A program made the translations under genes and the position numbers. Shown piece by piece: positions 1-12,400 of a DNA stretch of 64,000 nucleotides. Position 1 is the stretch's first letter; each line of letters opens with the position of its first letter. The notes beneath the pieces are model-generated. The model did no database searches. It worked only from the letters and a program-made list of their open reading frames with translations, and was not told the DNA's origin. Location of the stretch: NCBI GenBank assembly GCA_013397075.1, contig VWZS01003947.1:1442727-1506726 (forward strand), read 5' to 3'. The DNA is from Rhabdornis inornatus. Lineage: Eukaryota > Chordata > Aves > Passeriformes > Rhabdornithidae.

Positions 1-957
1 ATTACTTATATTTTTTAAACTCTACAGTAAGAGCAGAAAAGCCTAATCCTGCTTTCTCTTGGGACTACACTTTTATTACTTCATTGCAAGTATTTGGTAA
101 CATTCTGTGGGAAAACTTTGGAGAGGGGTTTAGCATGTCTAGGTGGTTGTTTTGTCTTGGAGAGAAGAAATTGAATATTGTTTGAGACATCTGTCTCAGT
201 GTAGATACAGCAAAGATGCAGCCTCCTATCCAGTTTTTGACAACCTATTGGTATATGTTTTATTGATTTTTGGTTTTGTTTGGGGTGTTTTCCACACTCA
301 GGTGAAAAGTCCAGGGCTATTACCTTAATAGTATTTCTCTTTAATTTTTATTTTTTTGTTTTGTTCCAGTAAATTTTTATTGCAAATCTTACATAATGGT
401 ATTCTTCTCTTTATTTTCTTAACATTGCTAAAGGAAATGGTTTGTATTTCAAAGCAGTGTCTAAACTTCACATAATTTAATTTTTTCTAATTTTTCCTAT
501 ATTTTAAATAATTGGTATTGCTTGGAAGGTATAATAATGAAAGCAAGATGGAGATATTTATCACCAGAGAGGTATTACTTGGAAGTAGAAAGTGAGGAGA
601 TGTAGAAATCAGTAAAATTTCTTCACTGTGATTTTCATTTTTGCATTAAACAAATACTTTAAACAGTTGCCTGTAAAAATTCTTTTATTTATAAAAGAAA
701 AAGGAAAAGAAAGTCCTGTCCTTTACACAATTTTTAGAAATCAAGCAGCATAAAGTCTTAATAACTATTGTACTAGGCACTGTAAGTCTATATCTGAAAG
801 GAGTTTTAAATTCTGTTTTGTTAAGCAAATAAAAATACTGGGAAAGCATAGATATTCTGTCCTACACTGTGGTGAGCACAGTAACTGCATATGTCAGGAT
901 CAAGGAGACAAAAATCAGCAAATAAAAGCTTGATTGTGTCTTTCTTTGTACTTGCAG
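1..957 (+). other. FNBP1L intron (left edge)
   Basis: AT-rich intron leading to the tttgtacttgcag acceptor. No further exon recognised. Confidence 0.7.
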
Positions 958-1104
958 CAACTTCAAGAAATGGATGAAAGGAGGACTATCAAACTTAGTG
1001 AATGTTACAAAGGCTTTGCTGACTCTGAGCGCAAGGTTATTCCAATTATCTCAAAGTGCTTAGAAGGGATGATCCTTGCAGCAAAATCAGTTGATGAACA
1101 TAGA
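958..1104 (+). CDS. FNBP1L: FNBP1L exon: C-terminal F-BAR helix
   Basis: The exon follows tttgtacttgcag and precedes the donor gtaagt; it is 147 nt, phase 0 at both ends, 49 codons. The peptide starts QLQEMDERRTIKLSECY and ends AAKSVDEHR. This is the highly conserved last helical part of the F-BAR domain, which forms the membrane-bending dimer. There is no start codon of its own; the preceding exon is outside the window. Confidence 0.95.
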
Positions 1105-4100
1105 GTAAGTAGAACTGAGTAACTTTTTAGCTGTGTGAGCAATTTAACTGCTACAGGAGCTATGGAGAGGGGAAAGGCTGACTTACCCTGTACAGTTATC
1201 TTTCTGTTGTCAAATATTTGCTTCAAAAGAGTTGTGACTTTGATTTCAGCAGAAGGGACCACTTCTGCTTTTGTTGTCTGCTCTCTTCCTGCTTTATTGA
1301 TTTGGTGTAATCAACTATCTTTTGACATGTTCTCATGTGATTTTGTACACATTATTTTGGTTATCCTGAAGTATCCTGGAATACCATGGTCAGTATGTTC
1401 CCCTGTATGTGACATTAAAACATATAAACGGTGTTCAGTTAACAAAGTGTCATCCTGTCTCCCGTTTGATTGCAGCAGGTTCTGTCCTATTTTCTTACTA
1501 CGTCTAGTTTCTTAGTTCTGTCCTCATTTCAGTGCCAATGTTGAAAGATGAAAAGGTGGAAAGTAGTTTGGCCTTGTTTTAAATTTGTGGTAACCCTCAG
1601 GAAGTGTTTGCTGGAATAGTCAGAATAGCAGAGTATGCTTTGCTATACACTCATGAACACTGCTGAGATAAAAGAATGTTGTTGTCTAAACCTGCTCTGT
1701 CCAAAAGTGTGTGTTTTGAGCTCACTCTTACTTTCTGTGCATCTCTACAATTAAATGAAAAATCTGTCTCTTTTTTTTTCTCTGGTTCTTGATGGGCTTG
1801 CTTTTTAAACTCTTCAATGTCCTATGTTTAGGACTCTCAGCTAGTGATAGACTGCTTCAAATCTGGTTTTGAACCTCCTGGAGATTTTCCATTTGAAGAC
1901 TACAGTCAGAATATTTACAGAACTATCTCTGATGGAACTATCAGTACACCAAAGCAAGAGGGAATGAGAATTGATACAAAAACTACAGTTGGCAAGGCTA
2001 AAGGAAAGCTGTGGCTATTTGGAAAGAAACCAAAGGTAACAATTAAGAAATTACTATTTGGAAAATTAAAATTTGAACATTTAGAGTGCATGGAAGCAGC
2101 AGTTCATGTATTTAAAAAAAATCTTCCCCTTTCCTGTCAGTGTCTTTTGAAGTATGTGTAAGATCAGAAGTTTTGAGTAGGTTTGAATACTGACCATGTT
2201 AAAAATCAAGTTGTCACTGGGGAAGTTTTTCAGTTTTCCTTTTAGTAATTTGGGTCTGGCAGCATTTTTAGTAGTTATTTGATAAAAGCAGCTTCCTATT
2301 ACTGTAATGTTTCTAAGATTCTGTAAAGGAAAGGTGTTAATTATGCATAGGAAAGGTGTTAATTATGAATATAAAAATAAGGAGAGGAGAGAGTATGCTT
2401 TGGAATTGGGCAGATTTCAGATCTGTCTGTTACGGCACAAAAAGCAACCCCCTTCTAGGTGTCACACTTATATGTAGAAGTGTTGTATAGATTTTTATTA
2501 CACCTGCTGCAAGTTTTGAAAGCTCCCGAGGCTTTTCTGAAAACATTAAAATTTGTAATATGTCACTGGTAAAACATACTGTGGAAGCTCCATAAAGGTA
2601 AATGTCCTAGAATAAATATTACTGTGAAATAGGTAAAAGTCTTCCTATGCAAAAGGAAAAAATTGAAAGCATTGAAATTACTACTTTGTTTTCTTATGAG
2701 TTACAATTAACACTTTCTGTGGGAGATGCCTTCGTGGATCAATAAAAGATTGTCAATACATGCATTAGCTATGTAAATGAACAGAGTTTATACATATTTA
2801 CATTTTATGCTTTATTTAATATTGGAGCATATCAATGAGCTGTTTTAATGATTCCCAAAAATTTCTATGAGGTTATTTTAATGCTCCAAGCCAGTTTCTG
2901 TCATCTATTACAGGAAACTATTCTTAGGTCTTCTTAATGGTACAACTTATTTTCTGCTTGATAGTATTCTGAGAAAGTAGGTCTTTACAGAAAGGAAGGG
3001 TACAGCTGATTCTTTATTCCATCCTCAGTATATTATGTGACTCCAGCTGTGTGTTAAAACTGATTGTTTACTTTTCATGCACTATAATGAATGATAGCAG
3101 TTTGTACGTATTAATACATGGGCATATATATTGCATTTGTCTGCAGAGGTGGGTGAGATTTGGCCTGTTCTGAAATTAGATCACAATTTCCAATTTGACC
3201 ACAAGAAATCTTTGTGAGAGTTCGGAGAGTATGTAAATGTACACTGGTTTCAGTCTGGACCTTGGCATTTACTGTAAGAAGTCCCTTAGTGATGACAGCT
3301 GAAATAAGCTGACAAGACTTGCCCTACTCCTTCCTCTCCCCAGTTCACTCACTGTGTGTAGCATTCAGGGAGTCAGCCTTGCTGTTTCCTCTGTGGAGTC
3401 ACAGGTGTGACATATGTGTGTACATAATACATGCATCTCTTCCCTAAGGACCTGCATGAAATGAAAGATTTTGTCCCTGTTCTTTACCTGTTGTTGGGGA
3501 GGATGGAGGAGCGCTCTACAAAACAGCACCTGAAGCAAAATACTCACTGGAAGATACATATTTAATTCCAAATACTATTCACAGGTTTTAAAATAAATTC
3601 TTAAATTATCTATTATAAAATTAGTTGGTTTGCTACAGCTGGGGTATTCATGGGGGCCTTTGGACCTCATTTAGCTGAAACTATGGCTTGTCTTGACTTC
3701 CAGATATTCCTTTACCTATTTTTAATGCTGTCAAAGACATAAAAGCCTTTTGTGAAGGGAAAGAGTTGTACAGCAGTAGAAATAGTAGCGGAAAATTGAA
3801 CTGGGAAAGAATAGCAGAGGTATGAGAGACAAAAAATGAGAGAAGCAATTTAAAAAAAGGGGAGGAGGTTTTTGGGGTGATATTGAGAATACCATGCAGC
3901 CATTGTGTCAGTCCAGATTGACCACGGAATTTGAGAATACTTGCTGTTTTAGTCATTCTCCATAGATGTACCAAATATTTCTGTTTTGGCTAACCTGGTA
4001 GGGCACCTCAATGTGTAGGAGGAAATAGTGCGCAGGAATGCTTGAACTTCCAGGATGATTGTAACTAAATTGGCAATAGCAGAGCTATGTTTTAAGAAAA

Positions 4101-7100
4101 GAGACAGGGAGCTTTAAGATTTTGATAGGATCTTATGGCAGTGTTGAGTCTAAAGCTTCCTTCCTTCTCTGCAGCTTCCTATAACTCTGAAGATTAATTC
4201 ATGACAGAAACCTTTTAAACCCAATGCAGTTATAGTATAAATGTGTCTGGAACGTTACAACCTGTTTCTGTGTTGGATGGATATTTTATTTTTGTAAGAC
4301 AGAATTTTCATTTTAAAATCACTTTGAACATTTGGCTTATTTATTGCTTTCTTTATTTCCACATTAGCCACAATCCCCACCCCTAACCCCTACTAGTTTA
4401 TACACATCCAGTACTCCTAATGGGTCCCAGTATCCCATATTCTCCATTGAACCAGTGCATTATTGCATGAGTGACATAAAAACAGGGAAGCCCAGAATTC
4501 CTTCTTTCAGAAGCCTCAAAAGAGGGGTAAGTTTGATAACAAGTTGAAATGCATGATGGGCTATGAGCAGTGTGTTTGTGATGTGGCTTTTCTAATGCTC
4601 TTCACCCTCATTATAAGGCTGGCTTAGTTAAAAGTAACACTTCAGCTATAAGGTCACTTTTAGGATACTTTGTTTCATACTATACAGAATTTACCAACAG
4701 ATTAAAAAGACAATAAAATAGAAATATTCTTTATCGATTAAAATGCTCGTGCCTAAAAAAAGGTGTTATAAAGAGGGTGCTCAGCATGTGTTTGATACCT
4801 TTCTTCATTGTTGTTCACTTTCACAAATGTTTTCCTACCATCATGTAACGCATTTTTGCAGTAATTTATCATTGGATATACAGTTACCAGAAAAATCATC
4901 TACAGATCAGATGCCTTGTTTGCTGACTTTGAAAATAGTAGAAGTTGGTTACAATACACTGAACCAAGAAGGGAGAATTTAATTTCTTTTGTACATCAAA
5001 TGCTATAGCTTATGATGATAGCACATTTTGAAATACTGAATTTTTTAAACATTGCAATTTTAATGTGTTTTCTGATTAATTTAGTTGCTCTTGTTTGTCC
5101 TAGTTTCTTTTAGGTAAAATTATTGAAAAAATTACTATCAAATGCCACTGAGACTTATCAATTAATTTACTAATACAGTGGCATATTATGCAAATAGAAT
5201 TTGTCTGGAAGCCAGTAGAAGGGAAATACGAAGTGGTTTCCTAGCAACATTTATGGTGCTAGTGATGAACGTGCTGGCACTTTCCTGTTATGTCAGAAAA
5301 GTGAAGGCTGCCCAGTTTATGTATGTTTAGTGGTATTAATTGAGCCAAATAAAAAGGTAATTGGATACATTTGGTTATATATAATTAATAATTTTTTGGT
5401 GTTTCAAGACAGTATTGATTTACTATCTTGTATGCATCAAGAATGGTTGACTGTTGTTGATATAATGTGGAGATCAAGGTACAACAATGTTCTATTGCAG
5501 TAAAGTTACAATTTAAAGGCTCCCTTGTTGTCATTCTGAAGCAGAATGAGTTACAGTTAAAACTTACTTTATTTATCTTCAGGTCATGTTGTGGCATCTA
5601 ATTTCAGGCCCCCAGATACCTTGGAAAGAGCCTTTCTAGCATTGCCATTTTTTAGAAAATTCTTGTGTTCCTCTAAGTCTATATGGACGGCAGCATCTCA
5701 TTTCCCTTCTGAGTCATTAGATCATGATTTGGTCTGGTTGTGAAGGTAATGCCTCTTCTTCAGTACTCAGTGAGGAACTGCCTGGATTAGGTAGTTGTTG
5801 GAATGGCACAGGCCTTGATTACACCTTGATTTTGTTGATCACTAAATGTATTGACTCCTGCCTTACATTGTACTACCAGTAGTTCTAGAATATCTTTTGA
5901 AGGGAAAGATCATCTCCTAACAATTACAGAATGCTAATGGAAAATGAAACTATATCTTTATTTGATTTTAAAATGCATTCTTAATGTTGTAAAATTGAAT
6001 TAATTTAATACATTCTTTAAATAATTTAAATTTAATAGTTCTGTAACATTAGGAAGCATCACTAATATCCTACAGATCTAGATTCACTCAAACATGCTAT
6101 AATATTAAAGACTTCATCTCTGTGAAATCTTGAAGAATGAGCATTTAATTTATATATAATCTGAACTTCCTTGCAAGCATTTTAACAGACACCACATTAT
6201 TGCATATTTTTAAAGTCTTTTCAACTTAAATGTATACTGGACTAGTAATAGATTTTTTTTTTTATCTCATTGACCGGTCTTATCTTTATAATATACCTTG
6301 TTTAAATGCTTAATAGTTGCTAGTATGTGATGCTGTTTCCCATATGTTCTGTCCCTGGAAAATGATTTCCAAGTGGTACTGACATGCAGAACTACTAAAC
6401 CATAAGATCAGAGAAAGGTTTGGTTTGGAAGGGCCCTCAAAGATTGTCTCATTCCACCCCCTTGCCCTGGGCAGAGACCCCTCTCACTAGACCAGGCTGC
6501 TCAGACCCCATCCAGCCTGGCTTTGAACCTGCCAGGGTGGGGCATCCACAGCTGCTCTGGGCAACCTGTTCCAGTGCCTCATCACTCTCTGAGTATAGAA
6601 TTTCTTCCTAACAGCTAATCCAAATCCATCTTCTTTCAGTTAAAAAATGTCCCCTTTGTCCTGTCACCCTCTGCCCATGTAAAATGGTGCTCAGTTTGCT
6701 TCTGCTGAGCTTTATCCATGAGTTGGCATCACTAGCAGCCAGTGAAGCACACTGGTCATTTTGTTTAATGTGTACAAGATTTTGCTCAAGGCACTGGAGA
6801 TCACAAACCTCGTATCCCTCCTCTCTGTGCTCCATGCGGAACATTTTCCTGTCACGATGTAGAGCAAGAGCAGCAAACAGTGGCTGTAGAGTAGATTATT
6901 GAAAGAGGATGTAAGCAAGTGTAGCTTGCTGTGTTAGTGCTGCTGTTACCTACCTGCTGCTGCTCCTCCTTTGAAATCTTAACTATTCCAGACAGAGTTA
7001 GTGTTTATGAGAGGTCTGTGCTTGATGCCACTTGGTACATAAAATACCTGCATTATCAGCAGTGATCTGTAGACCTTAAGAGAGTTTTCTTGTTTCTGAA

Positions 7101-9366
7101 GGGAACAGGAAGTTTGTTTATGTCACTTTGCATCTCTGGACTTCCTTTGGTAGGAGATTCCTACCAAAGTATCATTTGTGAAGGTGCTTTAGTTCCCTCA
7201 TTGCTAGAAATTCTAATGTTGTGTGTGTGCCCCAAAGCAACAGCCTGAACAACAGCCTTGCTCAGGGTCAAAACTGAAGTTGAGATATCTGTATTCTAAG
7301 TTGCTTGGCCTTTCCCTGGGAAGGGTTGTCCAAATTATTAAAAGCATGGTAGATCTTCAAAATGCTGTAAATGTTAAAGCCAGGATTCAGCTCTTGGCAC
7401 CCATCTTTTATTTGCTTTGTCTAAGGATAAAGTCTTTACTCTTTAAATGTCTTTGTCTGGACTAAAACAATTTTAGATAACAACAGTGACCCAAATGCTG
7501 TTTTCAGAAAGTAAAATTAATTTCTTCTAGACTTGAAAAATATGTTTATTCTAGATCTACTGTGATAACAAAGTAAATACATTGCAAAAACTATATTTTT
7601 AAGAGTGATTGTAGTGGATTTTGAGCTATGATTAACAAATTTGTATATGGCTAATCAGTCCATTATCATCAAATTCTGCTATTTTGTGTTATGTTGGCTG
7701 TGTGTGTGTTTCTTTTCCTACAACAGAAGGCTCTTTAGCCCTTTATTCAGAACACTAAAATTCAGAAGTAGTTTAATGAAGGTGTGTGTTAAAATTTTCT
7801 AAGTTAAAAGCACCCATTATCACCTAGTGTTTTTTAATCAGTAATTCTTAAAGCAATTATTTTCTTGTGCTTATATTAAAATGTATTTTTAATAAATGAA
7901 AACGTCAATCCTTAAGTGATATTTTAAAAATACATTTTTAGGCATTAGTCACTTTTGTAACTGGTCGTTGCATGTAAATAATTTCCCGTTTCTTTCTGTT
8001 TTCACTTGAACTGTGCAGTGGTCGGTGAAGATGGTAAGCCCGTGTGCTGATCTGTCTGCTGTACTTCTGCTAAGATAGCATGAAAATAATCTCCTGAAAG
8101 TGTTTCCATACCATAACTGCTTTAAGTCAGGTGCTGAAATACATCTTCAGATTTTCCACTCATATGCACAGTCTTCTTAATCATTCATGCTTAATGTAAG
8201 GCAATTAGACTTGTGATCTGGCTGCAACTGAATCTGCAATTTTGGAATTTTAGACTTGACCAGTATTCACAAGTTGGTCATGATGGAAATACTTGGTGAT
8301 TTTTTCTTTGTCAGGAAAATTGTTTAAGCAGCATAAAATATTTATATGAAAGGATTATAAGATTTGTGTGAAGAAGAAATACTGAACACTGCACTCCACT
8401 GAATTTAGAAGAAAAATTTGCAGGGGAGAATCTTTATGCTCAGAAATACAGGAAGCTGTTACATTAAATAAAACCACGCCCTAATCAATATTGCATTGCA
8501 CAGTAAATCAGTAAAAATTCACAAAAGGACCTCTGTTCTTCTGATTCATCTTTTAGGATACTGTTGATTAAACTGACCTGTAAGGAAGAATGATAGAGAG
8601 GACATGATTTTATTTTTGTTTCTTTTTAGTGTATTCCACTTAACAGTGTTTTCTTGGAAGACTTTCTGAAGGGAACAGGAAGTTTGTTTATGTCATTTTG
8701 CATCTCTGGACTTTGAGACTATACACAGTGGATATTCTTCTTCCTCCAGAAGAAAACACTTGTTTTATTTTGGAAACATCATATCTTGATTTCCCTTCTT
8801 TTATGATGTCTTGTATTCCGTTCTTAAAAAGTAATGAGATGGATTTTACAAAGGCATAAAAGTTGAAGGGGTGAGAAGGTCTTAAGGGGAGGTGTTGGAA
8901 ACTTGGTACCTGAGCCTAAGGTTTGTGTCAAAATCTCACCAGTCAAGTTTCTGTAAACTTCCTTCTTGACAAAAGAAATGCTGGCCAGCTTGATTTGCCT
9001 CCATGGAGGGTTACTGGAATGGCAAGTGGGTTTCTTGGGTTAAAACCAACTTCCTTAGACAAATGGGATCACAGAAAAAAACCAAACCGAAACCTTTGGT
9101 GATAAAGACTTGTACGATATTTCCTTCTCAACACTGTCAGTGTCTGTCACTGAGGGGAAGAGTTTTCACAACAAACTTGCAAGATACATAAAAAATCTCT
9201 TCCCATGCATTTCATACCCAGGCCCTTCTATCCTACTTATTATAATCTTGGTACAAGTTTGCAGGTTTGGGTTCGTAACAGTAGATGGTCTTAAATTGGC
9301 TGGTTTATGATTGTTTTTTTAAAGTTTGGGAAGTAAGAGGGTTTTTCCCTCCCTGAAGTTGTGGGT

Positions 9367-9400
<34 letters not shown>

Positions 9401-12400
9401 NNNNNNNNNNNNNNNNNNNNNNNNNNNNNNNNNNNNNNNNNNNNNNAAGGTGCCTTGGAATATTTGGGCAAGTTTTGAGTCAAATAAACAGATTTAAGTA
9501 AGAATTTTGATATTACAAAGGTTTTTTCTGTGCTCAGTGAACCTCAAGTTTTACTTGAGGTAAAATCCATCAGAACTTTGTAAGTTTTAATGTGTTTTCT
9601 AGGATTGCTAAAGTTCTGGAAGAGAACTATAATAGTGCTTTGTAGTGAAGATCCAAAATACAGTATTTTTCTTGATACCATCCAAATGACCACAGAACAC
9701 ACTTCAGAGAAAGAAACCATTTCTAATATATGTATATAGTTATTATATACACATCTTAGATTCTTGTTCTGACTCAAATTATTCTGTCCTTTTAAAATCT
9801 TCTTGAAGTGCAGTGGATGTAAGGGGAGGTACATGACTTCAGAAAAATAAAGTCTAGAAATTTTGAGTTACCTCTGTGAGCAAACTGCAGAAAGCTCCTT
9901 GACTGAATGACTCCACTCTGGCAGCAGGAACATGCATTTATTTATTCTGTGCGGTCTTTTGTAGAGCTGTCTGTCAGTAGAGTTTTTAAGTTTTTAAGAA
10001 GGCCCATCTGCTTCCAGTGAACACTGTCCATGTGTGGGTATGTCAGTTCAGCTGCCCAGACCTGTGCACATAGCAGCTTGTTTCATAGTAATTGTGCTTG
10101 CAGGGCCCTGCACTGGAAGATTTCAGCCACCTCCCTCCGGAACAAAGACGCAAGAAACTGCAGCAGAGAATCGATGAACTTAACAGAGAGCTACAGAAGG
10201 AAACAGACCAAAAGTGAGTGCATTTTTTGGGGGGTTCTGTCATGGTTGTCTCTCTCTCTCTTTTTTTTTTTTTTTTTCTTCCCCCAAAAAATTTTTTTTT
10301 CAAAATTCATAATTTGTTGTATGTAGGTTCTGTTAATATTGCTTCCTTCTGCTTTACTGTAATACTAATTTTGATTCTAATACTGCATAGGGAGCATTGG
10401 CTCTAAAATCATATGTTAAAAATGTGTGGGTCTGTTGAGCAAGACAGCTGCAACTTCATACTTTCAGAACATGACTAGTATTTAGGAAGCTGTATATAAC
10501 AAACAGTATGGGAAACAGTACTGAGACTGGATAGGTAAGAGTCAACAGTTGGAGTCCTTGTGTGCCTGAAAGAAAGGAAGGCTAAAAGAGGGCTAAGATG
10601 ACAGAATGGGAGAAGGATTTAGGCATGTGTGAAGACCAGTAGTTCCTTGTTGCTGTGCTTGGTATCTAATCACAGTTCAGGATCTCATACATATTATTTT
10701 AGCTTTAATGAATCAAAACTAGTATATTAATTATTGTCATGGTTTGTATGTTTTTAGAGATGCCCTCATCAAGATGAAGGATGTTTATGAAAAAAATCCC
10801 CAGATGGGTGATCCAAGCAGTTTGCAACCAAAATTAACTGAGACTATGAGCAATATGGACCGTCTTCGGATGGAAATACACAAGAATGAGGTTAGATTCT
10901 ATAACAGTTTCTTGGAAAATGTAAATGATTGGTACAATTGTACTTTGCCTTACAGATTTTAAATATAGCACCCAGAAAAAACTACTTGATCTAAGAGTAG
11001 AGCCCCTGATAAAATTTTTTGTAGGGTGCTGTATTTTCAAGTATGTTCATCTAGCTAGAATAAGGATATACATTATTAAAGATGTAAACTGTTTTCAGAA
11101 GAATATATTATGATTCACTTGTTCTGAAATTCACATGTAATTAAAGATTTTTTTCCTTACACCAGTATGGGGCATAGGCTGAGCATAAAGGATAGGTTCA
11201 TGCTTTGTGAGAAGTAATTATGAGACTTGACATCTGACCACAGTCTCTGTATGGCTGAGAACTGTTTGCAGTTCAGTGCATCTGTCAAATGTGCTGGTTT
11301 AGAATCAATTTTTCTTTGACACCAATATTTGCCTTTTTTCCCCAAGGCCTGGCTCTCTGAAGTTGAAGGTAAAGTGGCAGCCAGGAGCGACAGGCGGCAC
11401 AGCAGCGACATCAACCACCTTGTCACCCAGGGCCGAGAGAGGTCACTGTTCAGTCTCTACTGCTTTACATCCCGTGCTAGAGTTTGTACAGCTCTCTGAT
11501 GATTGCAGGAGGGATGGGTGTTACTTACCCTCCCAAAGTGTATGTCCTTCTAAAGGAAAATCTTAACTGGGTCTGACTTCTAGAGGTCACTTCCTGCCAT
11601 TCTGGTAACATAAAAAAATAATCTAATTGAAACACCTGCTCATTAAATAGCAGTGCCTTTTAAACCTGTCTTATTCCATTGCATAAGGCTCACTAGTTTT
11701 CCATGTTCTGTGGAGACAGGGTCAAATTTATGTTTGTTTTTCTAGCATAATTCAGTCTAAGCTTTTGCTAGATGAGTTTTTTCAGTAAATCACCTCTGAC
11801 AGTGATATAAAAACTGTTAACAGGAATTCCAAAGCAATATCCATGACCTGCCCTTTCTGTGATGCATGGATGTTGTGAGTTTTGGAGCTAAGAGCTCCTC
11901 AGAGTCCTCATGCTCCAATGATTGCATTGTAGCCCTGAAGGGAGTTACACGGATGATGCCAACCAGGAAGTTCGTGGCCCACCACAGCAGCACGCTCATC
12001 CCAATGAGTTTGATGATGAGTTTGAAGATGATGATCCATTACCAGCTATAGGACATTGCAAGGCAATATATCCCTTTGATGGTAAGGTTAACAACATGCA
12101 TTGAGATTCTTTGACTGTAAGGCATGGATGATTTGTTATAAAGAAGACAGGGAAAATGATATAAAGCAAATGACCTGTATGAGTAACTAATTGCTTGAAA
12201 GATCAGTGAAGATACTTTATAAATTACTTTCATTTATGAGCAGTACTTGTGCTGTTTTAAGATAAATATTAGCACAGCTATTGGAAAATATTCAGCTATA
12301 CAAATCAGGTTTTTTTCTAAGTCTGTTTGGCCATATGTTCTCTTGCACAGATTTTTCATTCCTCCTGTTTATATGTGATTCGGAAACGATGCCTTGGGAA

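Larger units (their letters stand above)
4527..8018 (+). other. FNBP1L intron between cassette and microexon
   Basis: Holds a CR1 fragment (about 6403-6680) and one copy of a 51-bp dispersed repeat (7093-7143). The last 40 bases form the pyrimidine/UGC acceptor region of the microexon. Confidence 0.7.
8034..10103 (+). other. FNBP1L intron after the microexon
   Basis: Contains the second 51-bp repeat copy, and a long T run joined to a gap of unknown bases (9369-9446). Just after the donor it is rich in TCTGC/CTGCT. No other feature recognised. Confidence 0.7.

Noticed and set aside
1135..1515. 126-codon open frame on the + strand after the F-BAR exon
   Set aside because: Lies in an intron behind a clear GT donor; hydrophobic low-complexity peptide without similarity.
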